DNA from: Pollenia angustigena
Taxonomy: Eukaryota > Arthropoda > Insecta > Diptera > Polleniidae
Reading direction: 5' to 3'
Assembly (NCBI GenBank): GCA_930367215.1
Contig: OV884056.1
Span: 317,222,709 to 317,286,708 of the forward strand
DNA length: 64,000 nucleotides
Shown here: positions 22,626 through 33,905 of the stretch, in pieces
How positions within the stretch are numbered: the stretch's first letter is position 1
How the letters are laid out: each line of letters begins with the position of its first letter
Program-made: the position numbers and the translations under genes
The notes under the pieces: model-generated
Told to the model about the DNA's origin: nothing
Seen by the model: the letters and a program-made list of their open reading frames with translations, nothing else
The model's database searches: none

Positions 22626-23310
22626 CAAATGGACAGCTGTATTGTGCTTGATAAAGAGTGTCGAGTGCTCAACATTTAGTATATGTATTAGCGGAATACA
22701 ACAAACCTTATAATTAGACTGGACATAAAGTTAGTGTAGGTGTAGAAAACTTAATAAAATTTCTGTAAATTTTTTATTGGATAAACCTTTTTCTTAAAAT
22801 CTTGCCGTCGTTTTAGCGTGAACGAAGTCACGGCAAGAAGCTAGTTTAATATAAAGTTTATATTTTGTACACATATTAAAAGAAGTAAAAGAGGCCTTTT
22901 AAAGGTTCTTTCATACCCGAAAATAACAACTAGTCAAAGTTTTAAATTACACGCACCTGTACTAGTTAAAAAAGGAGTGTTTGGTAACTGTGTGTGTTTA
23001 TTAAAAAGTTGCTGTTCAATTTTCACATTAAACGACCAAATAATTAAATGTTTTTGTATTCCAAGTGAAAGAGAATTTGTGTTAACTAAATGTACAGTAA
23101 AATGCCTAAATCTTCTAACAGTTTAATACTTTACTTTAGTACATTTTGAATTGTAAGAAATAAAAATGTAAAATTAGGAACAATTGCAACTAATTAAATG
23201 TTTATTCGTAAGCCGAAGTGACCATGAAAATATCGTTATTCCTAGTGCCTGACGGTGTAAGATGAATCGGATTTTTGGGAATTCCTACAAAATGTATGCG
23301 TTTCTAAAGC
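22626..23310. other. AT-rich DNA, nothing recognised
   Basis: The only local structure seen is a short hairpin at 22801-22837, CTTGCCGT with ACGGCAAG. No gene is visible. Confidence 0.45.
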
Positions 23311-23575
23311 TGACCACACACTAGCGATATGTGCATGTGATTTGTTAACCTACCATTTCTTCATACACGACGAATTGTGAAGGGGATGATAAATTTAAAA
23401 AAAAAGAAAAAAATCGAAGAAGAATACAAAACATTTTTGTATGCTCGAGGTTTTGTTGTACACTTAAATGAAAAAAGTTTTAAAAGTTCGCGCACAAGCC
23501 CACTTACACTTGCGCACAGCCCAATTTACAAGTAACAAGACATCGTGCAAGCACAAATCACTAGTGTATGACCAA
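23311..23575. mobile_element. MITE with imperfect 8-bp duplication
   Basis: The left end TGACCACACACTAGCGATAT and the minus-strand right end TTGGTCATACACTAGTGATT are inverted over about 40 bp. The flanks TCTAAAGC (23303-23310) and TTTAAAGC (23576-23583) agree at 7 of 8 positions, as expected for an old hAT-type insertion. There is no coding capacity. Confidence 0.6.
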
Positions 23576-23583
23576 TTTAAAGC

Positions 23584-24457
23584 AGACCTCTCCTGACAAC
23601 TAATGATTTATTTTTCTCATTTGAAATACAAAACTTATTTTCTTTAACAAACGAATACTTTTATCATGAACTGTATGCATCTAATTGTGTGCGTATAAAT
23701 TATATGTTTTTATGTTTCACAGGTGTTCATTTGAGTATTTGAAATAAATGCTTATGTGTTTTGTATTTGAGAAACAAATAATGGCTCCTGATAAGATTTA
23801 ATTTAAAAGTATATAAATTGCAAATAAGTTACTTTAATAAATAGTGTGGGTGTGTTTGTCAGTGAGTCAGATAAGTAGTATTCAAGGCAATGTACGAAAA
23901 TGAGCCGATTATTCTTTAGAGTACGGTGCAAAACCCTTAATACCGTTCATAGCTATTTTCACGAGAGTAACAAATGTTATGTAGTGTTCTATTTTTCGTT
24001 ATAAAACAGTACAATTGAAGTTGTTCTGTAGACATACTACATTATATTTTAACGTTCCGCAGTGTTTTTTTTTTTTACATTGATGAAGAAATGAGCGCAC
24101 CAAAAATTTTAGCAACGCTTCTTAATAGTATTGTTGTTGCTTGGCAATTTACACGCCAGCACGAATAGCATTTGTTTGTACGAAGATTTGTGTTGTGTAC
24201 TTTGCTTGTTTTTGTAAGATTATTTTTTTTTTGGCTTTTTTCGTTAAAAGCACAAAGGTATTTTGTAAATATGAAGTTTGTAGTTTTTTACGAAAAATAG
24301 AATGCAATGAAATTTTCTTACTAAAGAAACACTATAAGCGCTTGTGTTTTCCATATTTCTACCGTACAGAACACTAAAGTACAATTTTCAATGTTTATTT
24401 TCGAACTCTGATTCAAAGTAATGGTCCTTTTTTGTAGTGTATACATACAAAACTGTA
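23584..24457. other. AT-rich DNA, nothing recognised
   Basis: No similarity to known coding regions was seen; open frames are short and low-complexity. Confidence 0.45.
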
Positions 24458-24724
24458 AAGCCCACCATACACGACATGTTTTTTACATTCAACTTGTTCA
24501 CTTTACCACTCACATTAAGACATGCAGAGTCCGTCAAAATTTTTGTTTTACAGAAGGGTTATAATATTCGGTCATAAACGTACATGTTTATTGCTTCCGA
24601 CATAGTAAATGTTTTTTTCGCATAGTTTTTGCAAGCACCAAAGTAGTTGTCGGTTTCAAAATGGCGTGTTGTCGCCACAAAAATTATTGTTTGAGCCGTA
24701 AAAGAGTTCAGTTCCCAAGAAAGG

Positions 24725-25985
24725 CACGGAATAACTTTACTTAATGCCATCAACAAAGTATTTGCTCTACTCCTATTACAAAGGATCACGCCAATTATAG
24801 AACCTCTACTACGCCGGGAGCAAGCCGGTTTTAGGCCCGGAAGATCATGTGCAGATCACATTAACACCATCCGCATCATAATCGAGCAGTCTAGAGAGTA
24901 TAATAGCCACTTGTATATGCTTTTTGTCGATTTTGAACCTGCTTTTGACACCGTATACAGACCTGCCATATGGGCGACCCTTAGGAGCCAAGGTATACCT
25001 GATAAGGTTGTTGACCTAGTCCGCGAGCTTTATAATGGGGCTGAATCGAAAGTGAGATTCGATGGAAAAGAGAGCTGCTCATTCGAACACACCGCAGGTG
25101 TTAGACAAGGTTGCGTTTTATCCCCCACATTATTCCTTATCCTCCTAGACGGGGTAATGGAACAAACAAACATCGATGCTCCTCATGGTATACGCTGGAA
25201 TTTAAGCGAACGTCTAAACGATATAGACTATTCGGATGATATACGCTTGTTTGCCCACCGATGTGGTGATATACAACAAAAACTCATATGCCTTGAAAAG
25301 AACGCAAGGAAAGTTGGTCTTAAGATAAACCTAAATAAAACAAAACTCATGCGGATTGGCACCATCAACTCAACTCCTCTGTCACTACATGGAGCCGCAA
25401 TTGAGGACGTTGACTATTTCTGCTATCTGGGTAGTCGCATTTCGAAGGATGGCGGTTCTGATATGGACATAACGGACCGCATCAACAAAGCCAGAGTCGC
25501 ATTCCACTCGCTAAATAAAGTCTGGCGAGCGAACAACATTTCTATACCCACAAAAATTAGAATATGTAATTGCAGTGTAAAATCCGTCTTACTATACAGC
25601 TGTACTACATAGTGCACAACGCAAACCACACTCAGAAAGTTGCAAACATTTGTGAATCGTTGCCTCAGACAAATTCTGCGTATATTCTGGCCACATTGGG
25701 TGACCAATGAACAACTTTTGTACATAGCCAAATGCGTACCGATTGAGGTAGAAATCAAACGTCGAAAGTGGTCCATATTCTACGGAGGCCAGGTAATGAA
25801 ATCTGCAAAAATGCACTCGATTGGAATCCGCAAGGTTACCGTCTGCCCGGTAGCCCGGTCGCCCGCGAAACACTTGGGTCAGGATGTTAAGAAGAGAAGT
25901 CGAAAGCTGCAACATGTCGTGGATCCAAGTCAAAGCTCTAGCCAATGATCGTTCCAAATGGAGAGAATTTACGGACGCCCTATGT
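24725..25985 (+). pseudogene. LINE reverse transcriptase, truncated copy of the 13-kb family
   Basis: From about 24735, before the first methionine, the frame shows GITLLNAINKVFA and EQAGFRPGRSCADHINTIR. The continuous frame 24911-25612 then has motif A FVDFEPAFD (residues 5-13), motif B GVRQGCVLSPTLF (63-75) and motif C as DIDYSDDIRLF, with YSDD at 107-110 where the family has YADD. A stop at 25610-25612 interrupts the SVLLYSCTT region; the C-terminal QTFVNRCLRQILRIFWP block continues at 25640-25948 with a further frameshift. The order matches the LINE at 13263-14750. The N-terminal endonuclease is missing. The 3' side ends in an AT microsatellite. It is not functional. Confidence 0.85.
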
Positions 25986-26052
25986 TCAAAATGAATTTTT
26001 ATATAATTAAGCGATATGTAAAATATCAATTCATTTATATAAATAAAAGGAA

Positions 26053-26056
<4 letters not shown>

Positions 26057-26096
<40 letters not shown>
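26057..26096. repeat. (AT)n microsatellite
   Basis: About 20 uninterrupted AT units, 70 bp downstream of the LINE remnant. It may be the simple-sequence tail of that LINE. Confidence 0.95.
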
Positions 26097-26097
<1 letters not shown>

Positions 26098-26198
26098 TTT
26101 TAGATTTTAAGTTCGAAGAATTAGTTTAGGATACATATAATAATAAAACGTTACATAGATGGATAATTGCTGTTGAACGGTTCCAAAAACCATACATA

Positions 26199-26645
26199 CT
26201 GGGGTGAGATGGAAATCGAAAACGTAAAACGCAAGAATTTGAAAGTTGTTATTAATACACTTTTAATCTATTTTTTTGACGAAGGCCGTAGCGGGCCAGA
26301 AAATGCATTACATTCTGCTGGTATCTAATAATTGTAAATTTTTCTGAACATACAATATACAATATAATAGTCTGGTAGTGTATAAAGTCATTTCTGAAAA
26401 ATTTAAGGAATAGAACTATTACAAAAAAGCTTTATAAAACACATAACTGAAATTTAGCTCATAGAATAAATTCGTAAAATTAAAAAAAATATTTTTTATA
26501 TGTATATTTTTTTTTATAAAATTCTGTTTAATAGAGAAATCTTTGTATAATATTTGTCATACAATTCTTTTATTGCAGAAATTTAATTTAAAAACGACGT
26601 TTAAAATTCTTGCGTTTTGCATTTTCGATTTCCATCACACCCCTG
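26199..26645. mobile_element. 447-bp MITE with C(T/A)GGGGTG termini
   Basis: The left end CTGGGGTGAGATGGAAATCG and the minus-strand right end CAGGGGTGTGATGGAAATCG match in inverted orientation for about 43 bp, out to AAAACGCAAGAATTT. ATA flanks both sides. The interior is AT-rich and non-coding. Confidence 0.8.
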
Positions 26646-26930
26646 ATATAGTGGCATTGTAAAATTTCAAATTCAGCCGGCTAATTCTACCATCAATATT
26701 GGACCGCCGCTGCGTGTTTTCTCATAGCCTAGATTTCTGATAACATATTTTTTCATTATAAAAACAGGTGATGTCAAATGTTTTGCCAGAAGAAAAAAGA
26801 CCCCGCTCTAATTTTAAATTTTTCAGGCGACAAAAGCAACGTTTTAAAGTCAACACACGACATGTATGTGTTTTGTAGTGGAAACTTTCACAAGTGAGGA
26901 GCAAGAAACATTTTGTGTATGGCAGGCTTA

Positions 26931-28404
26931 AAGGCGTGCAAAACTGTTGATTGGGCTGAAATTGTTTTTTGCCTTTGAAAAAAAATTCGAGTTAAATATA
27001 AGGAAACACTTAACGTTGGCAACACAATTATGTAATTTAAATACGGCTTACTGTGTTTAAAATACAGTTTAATTTTTTTTATATTGTAATTTTTTTTTTA
27101 TAAAAAAACTTCATGATACTTTCATTACAATTTTTACTTTCCCTTATGCGTACAGATTTATATCATGTTTTACTATACCCAACTTTATAACTCAACTCAT
27201 TTATTTTATTTAGAAAACAAGTCAAAAAAGTCTTAAATCTGGCAATAATTAAAATAAAAAAAAGAAAGCAAAAATGGCAAACACATGTGTTGTATTAGAA
27301 TCAAGTTAACCAGGGAAACCGAAAAATGCAATTAAAGTAATTCCTTGTGCGACCAATGAAAGCAGAATCAAAATATTTATCCGCTTAAGAGTTTTTTTTA
27401 TGAATTTCGCCATCGTTTCGTGTGTTCATATTTTCACTTTTGCAGCATTTTTTTTCATATACATAAGTAAAAATAGAATATTTTTTGTTAAAAGTGTATA
27501 CAGACACTTTTACAGAAGTGTCAGCTTACGCCACCAAGAAATTAATCGTGTATTTACACCCATGTTGTTAAAATTTTTCCTCCCTTTCACTAAATTGCTC
27601 TTTGTATCAAAATACAAAAAATTAAACAATATATAAATTATTCTTTGAGAAACAATTTAAAATGCTTGGCGTAACGTAACGTAACAAAAACTAGACATTC
27701 CAGTGGAAATATCTATATTCATCTTTTTCGGAGCATTTTTTTAAATGCGCAACTAACTCGTATGAATCTTAACCTCACAACATAATTTTATTCTTTTAGT
27801 CCATTGCTGCCCATTAACCCCAAAGCGGAATACTCAAAAATATTTCTGGTAATACGTGGTGTAGGCTTGACCAATTGTATGTAACTATTATAAAATTATT
27901 TTTTTTTTGTACATATTTCCGGTTTCACTGATGACTACCTACACCGACTGGGCATGTATGAGTGTGTATGGAACCTTTTTGAGAACTAAAGGCTATTAAG
28001 GATATTTCGTAATAGCATTTTTTTCGTAAGGATTAACTTAAAATAAAAGTCATTTGTGATGAATTTAATTGTACTATCAATTTTCACAAAATTTTTATCC
28101 CAAATTAAAAAAAAATCCCCAATTTATACGATATTTTTGTCCGGAAAAAGTGTCCTGCTAAAAAAAATTGCTACGTTAAGTTTTAAGGCAAAAAAAAACT
28201 TATTTGAGCTAAATAGTAATGCGATTTTTATGTATAAGATATTTTTGGTGGTGAAAGAAAATTTCTGAAGTGGTCTTTTATTTAAAGATAAGCTCAAGTA
28301 TAGACCGGGTTCAACAAAATTTTATTGCAATTAAAGTTTTTCTTCCCCGGGAAAATTGAAAAATAAGCGGGATTGAAATCCCGGAAATCCCCCATCCCCT
28401 AATA
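26931..28404. other. AT-rich DNA, nothing recognised
   Basis: Open frames here are low-complexity. A GC-richer stretch near 28340-28395 (GGGATTGAAATCCCGGAAAT) resembles short CCCGGGA-type debris also seen near 34020-34120 and 41040-41115. Confidence 0.45.
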
Positions 28405-28660
28405 TTTAAAAGTTAAATTATTAAAACAAAATTTTAATATTTTTAATTAGGCTAAAGTTCAACAAATTTAATTTCCTGTCCGTGAAAGCCTGGGTTCGAG
28501 CCCCGCGGCAGTCAAAAATGAAAAATTATCAATAAATTTTAATTAATTTCATGTTGTGAAATTCCTTTCTTCATAAAAATAATTTAATGAAAATTAAATT
28601 TGATGAACTTTAGCCTAATTAAAAATATCAAAATTTGGATTGAAAAAAAAACCAAAAACA
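28405..28660 (+). mobile_element. SINE-like repeat copy with B box
   Basis: GGTTCGAGCCC at 28493-28503 is the same tRNA-type B box as in the foldback at 17283-17968. It is followed by the same tail (TTTCATGTTGTGAAATTCCT, GATGAACTTTAGCCTAATTA). Immediately upstream, 28410-28466 is an inverted piece of the tail (TTTTTAATTAGGCTAAAGTT), so this copy is also a partial foldback. Most of the head is missing. Confidence 0.65.
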
Positions 28661-28824
28661 GTACCCATGTTCTGTAACTTTAGTGAGAACTTCTCGCATC
28701 GAAAAGATGTGAAAGAAAATATTCCATCGTTTCTCGAAAAATTTTTTTTTTCTACAACGATATTACTTTTTTAAAGGAAATTTTATTGCGTAATTTCGGT
28801 TTTTTTTTTAGTAATTTTAATAAA

Positions 28825-28945
28825 CTACCACGTTTTTGAGTAACGCGAACCTAAAAAAACGGTTAGCACCATTGGATTCAGCGTACCCGAATTATGGCAA
28901 AACGCCATGTTCCCGGCTTGTCTAGTTTTTCAACTAGCACAGTGT
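28825..28945 (+). repeat. Dispersed repeat, partner at 49750-49920
   Basis: CGTTTTTGAGTAACGCGAAC, GGTTAGCACCATTGGATTCA and CACAGTGTTATTA occur here in the same order as slightly changed versions at 49750-49920. The class is unknown. Confidence 0.5.
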
Positions 28946-29169
28946 TATTATTAAAAGAAAACATTACAAAATATTTCTGTTTAAATAGGATTTTAGTACA
29001 GAATAAAGGCAGAATTAGTCTTTACTTTCCGTTCTGTTACGAATCAGCTGATTTGTTTTTGTTATTAAAAAACCTATGAAATTGATTAGTTTTTCTGTTC
29101 TGTTTCGGATCAGTTGTTAAAATCAAAAAATTGTTAAGAATTTGTAAGTGACAGAAAAATAAATTATAA

Positions 29170-30016
29170 AAAATACACACAGAAAAAAATCAAGTTAAAA
29201 ACGTCGAAAACAAGGTTGATTTAAATTTTTTCGGTGGTGATTTTGCTTCATACGGGTCTCATGTTAATTCAACCTGATTTTACAATAACTGCGAACAACA
29301 TTTTTTTCTTTTGATATAACTATAATTCATGTTAATTTAACATTGCAGTGAAGTTAGTGCAAAATGTAATTTATATTGAAATAACAATCGGAATCACGTT
29401 GAATGAAAGTTATTTCCAGTTGAAACAACGTGAATTTCATGTAGAATCAAATGGGTTTGAGTGTATTTTAACAGTGTGAAGAAGCTTCAGACAACATTTG
29501 CATTTATGTAAGAATAATTCAAAACCCTGTAACACATGTTTCACTTATTTTGTATTCTCCTTTGTTAACAGAAACATCAGCAGAATCGCCCGATATGGTC
29601 ATCATTCTACTTTGAAAACTTGATGTACTATTTAAATAAACAATTTTAATTAAAAGAATACGGGAATTGTCTTCTTTTTATAACATATTTTAAAAGTGAA
29701 AATAACAAATGTACATAATTAAGTAGGTATGCATGTTAATTTAACAAGATAAACTTTTGATTTTAATACAAAACAGGTTTTTATGGGTTCAATATTGAAT
29801 CCAGATTTATTTATATTTTAATATTTTATTTTATTTATTTTTTTAACAGTGAATAATATTAAATAAACGTAATTTAAGGTTATTTTGATATTTTTTATTA
29901 AAAATTAATATGAAATAATGATAAATTTAAGTAAAGGGCATAATTTTTCTGAAATTTAACATGATTCTCAATCAACATTTTTCCATGTTAATTTTACATG
30001 GGTATTTTTTTATGTG
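29170..30016. mobile_element. Element with ACACACA(G/T)AAAAAAAT ends and CATGTTAATTTAAC motifs
   Basis: The left end near 29175 and the minus-strand right end near 30016 both begin ACACACA(G/T)AAAAAAAT. Inside, CATGTTAATT(C/T)AAC-like words recur about five times. No coding region is present. Outside it, a second inverted pair (TTAGTCTTTACTTTCCGTTC near 29016 and its inverted match near 30190-30232) suggests it sits inside an older foldback element. Confidence 0.5.
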
Positions 30017-30329
30017 TGTACATATTTTTATTGAAATAAACTGTTTTTTGATTTTAAAAATTCATAAAATTTAATTTCTTCAAATTCATGTACATTAAAG
30101 CTATTGAAATAAACAACGAACGGTGCAAAACTAATGAATTTGTCATAAATGGCTGATAAGTTACTACAGAAAAAGTAACTACCACAATTTCGAAACAGAA
30201 CGGCACGGAACAGAACAGAAACAGAAAGTAAAGACTAACTGAGCCTTAAGATTTAAGAGAATCGTTTGACAGCCTTTGTCTTAGTTTATTTAGAAGAGTC
30301 CTGTCATTGAGAAACACGTTCACTTTTAC

Positions 30330-30545
30330 GGATGTTGGCATTATGGCCAAGAACATAATATAATTGACAAAATTTCATTCGGGAGGTCGGCCAGGGGTAT
30401 GACCTTAATACCACCTCGTTACAACTATTTAAATTCAAGCAGATTTTTCTTCATCAATGCCATAAAGCTTTGGAAATCGTTGCTCTCAAATATAAAACTA
30501 ATTGTTCAGATTTTCAAGAAAACGATTATGGATTATGTTTCACAA
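30330..30545 (+). pseudogene. LINE 3' end (Jockey/CR1-like C-terminus)
   Basis: A frame here reads FGRSARGMTLIPPRYNYLNS, RFFFINAIKLWKSLLSNIK and a short lysine-rich end. The pattern (GR-R, PRYN, F-AI-LWNSL) is the conserved last segment of Jockey/CR1-type LINE reverse transcriptases. Nothing of the RT core lies upstream, so this is a 5'-truncated scrap, as LINE insertions often are. An ATT-rich low-complexity stretch follows. Confidence 0.65.
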
Positions 30546-30790
30546 AATGTCCAGACTTTAACTTCATCTTTCTCTTTATTATTATTTTCTTTTTTTTTAT
30601 TATTGTTATTATTTTTTTTTGCTTAGTCAAATATTATAATTGCCAATTTATTAGTATGTTCCATTTTTTTTTTGCTCTAATTTTTATTTTCTTTTGGTTT
30701 TATTACTAATTGTTATGTTCAAAACTAGATTTTATAATTTTATTATTATTACTATTGTTATTATTATTACTATTATTTTTATCAGGGAAA
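30546..30790. repeat. ATT/TTTA low-complexity tract
   Basis: Dominated by TTATTATTATT, TTTTTTTT and ATTACTATTG runs. The open frames across it are simple-sequence translations. Confidence 0.7.
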
Positions 30791-31229
30791 CCAGAAATTT
30801 GCTCTAAAAACACGTTTTATGCGCATTAAATATGCAGTAAAACTTGAAAATATGCCCTGAAAATTGTTAAAAATATGCCTCAACAAATTAAATTTAATTT
30901 AAAAACAGTTCCACTTAATAAAAACAATATTTATATATATATTCCCGTCGTTCCAAATTGGAGCATAGGGCCATAAAAGCTAAATACATTTTGTGTGGTT
31001 TCATTAATCAATATCGGTTTAGGATATACCGGTGATTAGCCGTTAGCATCCGAGTCTGGTATCGGGATTGCCGATTGGAGCCTCCAGACATGCTTTTGGT
31101 ATCACAACAAGCGTTGTAAGATTTGTATTTAAAGACGAATTTTCAAGATTAACCCTATTTTATAGGCAATATGTTAAATTAGAAACCGATTCTCACCATT
31201 TGCATAGAATTCGTCTTTAGAACAATAAA
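30791..31229. other. Unassigned DNA
   Basis: A GC-richer patch at about 31015-31100 (CGGTGATTAGCCGTTAGCAT, GGTATCGGGATTGCCGATTG) stands out from its surroundings, but I could not assign it. The rest is AT-rich. Confidence 0.4.
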
Positions 31230-31425
31230 AATGTATTTACCAAATTTGATCAAATTATCTACAAGATCGTAACTTGTACTTTGCACACAAGGTTAACATT
31301 AATAGACAATCAGCCAGACGCACGGATGGACATCGTTAGATCACTTTAAAAAGTGATTCTGAGTCGATCGCTACAATTAAAGATTGGTACAGATTTCTAT
31401 GTATTACACACATCGCCAAAAATTT
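31230..31425 (-). mobile_element. DINE-1-like internal fragment
   Basis: TTATCAAATTATCT-like sequence, ACTTGTACTTTGCACACAAG, GGACATCGTTAG and AAGTGATTCTGAGTCG appear in the same order as at 37880-38005 inside the DINE-like element. Both ends are missing. The orientation is taken from that copy. Confidence 0.6.
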
Positions 31426-31889
31426 ATATAATTGCTTTTTCCCTAATTTTTGCTTATATTTACATAATAAAATTTTAAAGTTTAAAATAGCATTCATCTT
31501 TAAAGACAACTTGTGCGACAAAGGTTTTTGAGTAAAAATTAAATGTAGATGGCGAAATTGAAGTAACATGTTGGAAATACAGATAGATATTTAAAATAGG
31601 AGGCCAGAATTTCACAAAAGAAAGCTCTTGTAGGCATCTAAAAAAATTAAACATACTATATCAAAATATGACTCAAAAAGAAAAAATTATAGCGCATATT
31701 TAACTTAAAATATCATGCAAAAAGTCCTTTTTAACTAAATTATGCAAAAAAATGCTGCAAGCGGTAAAATATGGCAAAAATATGCACTAACAAATCGATG
31801 CCAAAATTCATAAGAAGCTTTAAAACGGATTAATAAATTGTTTTTGCCTTCATCAGTCTCACAAGGAAAAACATGCAATTGCATATTTA
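31426..31889. other. AT-rich DNA, nothing recognised
   Basis: No gene or paired repeat end was seen. Confidence 0.4.
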
Positions 31890-32015
31890 TAGTTTAGCAT
31901 TTCACTGGTTGCTTAGGCCAGATCATCATTAAACTTCATCCAAAGATTTTAGAAAAACTAAAGATATTATATAAGCAAAAGCGTTAAGCGAATAAGAATT
32001 ATAAGCATTAGTTTT
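31890..32015 (+). repeat. Dispersed repeat, partner at 61085-61205
   Basis: GCATTTCACTGGTTGCTTAG, GCCAGATCATCA, GATTTTAGAAAAACTAAA and AAGCGAATAAGAATTATAA are found here and, in the opposite orientation, at 61085-61205. The two copies are clearly alike over about 120 bp. The class is unknown; one copy has an open frame across it, but the other has stops. Confidence 0.65.
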
Positions 32016-32410
32016 ACTTGTAACAATATCAAAGCTTTAGCAAAAACAACAACAATAAACAGTAAGAGTATCTCTTCTTACATTCCCCACCACAATTGGT
32101 TGGAACATTAATTGTAGTTGTAATTAAGTTAAGAAAAAAAAAAAAAAAATAAAAACAAAAACAACTTGCTTTATTGTTTTCGCAAGAAAATCAAAAAATA
32201 AAGCACGTTGCCAGTTCAGCTTACTTAGGCCGTGCACTTGCTTATATATCAACAATAAATTTCAGTGTTTTTATCAAAAATTAAAATTGGGAAGTAAGCA
32301 CGACAAACAAAATCTTGTTAATTAAAAATTTTGTATTCCCAAAAATAACGTTGATAAGAAAATGATTTTCTTTGAATCGACTCAGCATTTTCTATACTCT
32401 ACTTACATAT
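32016..32410. other. AT-rich DNA, nothing recognised
   Basis: Includes a poly-A run near 32135. No gene is visible. Confidence 0.4.
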
Positions 32411-33905
32411 GGGCATTTCCATGAGAATGTCAACCACGACTCAAAAAATTAAAACGCTTTTCAAATATAGGAGAAAGGAAAAAAACACCCAAACTTTACT
32501 ATGCCGAAGTACCTATAGCTTATTACAATTTTTAAAAAGCAAAAAATAAAAGTTTTAACTCACTATCTCATTAATTAATTTTTAGTTACTGCAATTGAAA
32601 ATTTTCAATATTCTGCCGAATAAATACAGATACTGGCAACCCTATAATTATACTTTGAAATTAATGTTACAACAACAATGAACAAGATCCACGAGGAAAG
32701 ACCAAATATATAGTTCGATTAGCGGTATATTTTTGAGTTTGTTTTGGATGCTATTCTAAAATCACGTACGTGGTGCAAAAACATCATTTGTCTTTATCAT
32801 TTGAAATTGATCAGTCTTTGGAGTTTCAAAATAAAAGTTTAAAGCAAGATTTTTGTTGCAAATAAATATTGATCGAAATTTTTTTTCAATTCGTATAATA
32901 AAAATTTTACAAACTTTTAAAGTTCGTCACGTACGATATTGTAAGTACTAAAATGCAACTAAATGCGGCATCTTATTATGTTGTTATTTAGTTAAAATTT
33001 GGTCAAACCTTATTTTATTACAATCAATATCATCTTACCAAATTTTATTGGAATCGGTCCATATTTGACCATAGCTCCCATACAAGTTCTAATTTTGAAA
33101 ATAGGTTTTAATGCCATTTCCTTAAAAATGTTGGTATTTACATAAAAATTGGCGACAATGACTTTTACGGTAGGTACTATGCCATGACAAAATGTTGTGC
33201 TGTTAGATCCAAAATTAACCATAGGTCCCAAATAAACCCCCTTCCTTAAATCGGTTAGGGGCAAACCAATCTCATATAGATGAAGACATCTAAATAATAT
33301 TCGGCACAAATAACTTTTATATAATTCTTAACCACATAGCATAATTCTGTTTTGGCGACCTTGATTGGCCATGGGTTCCAAATAGGGAACCCTCTCAAAA
33401 ATTTTTTTTAAATATAATGGTGTAGGTTATTATATGTTCGGGCTTTCCCGACTATACTTTCTAACTTTTTTGTTTTAAGTTTTAATATACATATATTTAC
33501 AAAAAAAATATTTCATACCTTGTAAATACTATAAGAGAAAAATCTATCATTATAAAACCATCCAAAAAAAAAAATTTTTTTCCAATTACGGATTATAAAG
33601 AAAAAATATGTGGTTTTATGTATGAAATTAAGAAAAGGAGAAAAACCTCCCACAATTCGCAGATTTTCGTATTATTTTACATTTACCCAAATATCACTTC
33701 CGTTTTACGTCACGTACGATATGCACTTATTTTGCCCGATATTTAAGACAACAAGGTTCCGAATTTGAAAATTTTTTTTGTTCATATAAAGTTCCCTCCA
33801 AATGAAACATAATGATAAAAAAAATTTTCCAGTTACTACTTTTTTACAAAATATCTATCGCTCTGAAGGCGTACAAATGTCACGTACGATGACATGGAAA
33901 TGCCC
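32411..33905. mobile_element. DNA element with GGGCATTTCCATG ends and CACGTACGAT motifs
   Basis: GGGCATTTCCATG at 32411 and CATGGAAATGCCC at 33893-33905 form a perfect 13-bp inverted pair; TGTCA occurs just inside or next to both ends. The word TCACGTACG(A/T) recurs near 32763, 32927, 33710 and 33880, in the outer parts of the element. No coding region was recognised. A DINE-like sequence occupies 33005-33477. No convincing duplication flanks it. Confidence 0.6.
33005..33477 (+). mobile_element. DINE-1-like element nested in 32411-33905
   Basis: The plus strand ends with a hairpin in TTCGGGCTTTCCCGACTATA followed by CTTTCTAACTTTTTTGTTTT, the same 3' end type as the minus-strand element at 37398-38092. 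Internal blocks (GACAAAATGTTG, CCATAGGTCCCA, AACCCCCTTCCT, CAATCTCATATAGATGAAGA) match 63575-63700. The 5' end is missing. Confidence 0.65.

Larger units (their letters stand above)
24458..26930. mobile_element. Possible MITE-like element split by a LINE and another MITE
   Basis: AAGCCCACCATACACGACAT at 24458 and, on the minus strand from about 26930, AAGCCTGCCATACACAAAAT begin arms that stay similar for about 60 bp (ATGTTT, ACTTGT and CCACT appear in both). They may be the ends of one element, later invaded by the LINE at 24725-25985 and the MITE at 26199-26645. They could also be two separate single-ended fragments of one family. Confidence 0.35.

Noticed and set aside
22801..22837. Hairpin as a transcription terminator or regulatory RNA
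   Set aside because: An 8-bp stem in AT-rich eukaryotic repeat DNA with no adjacent gene is not evidence of function.
25423..26029. Minus-strand open frames of 117 and 145 codons
   Set aside because: They lie opposite the plus-strand LINE C-terminal region, which explains the sequence.
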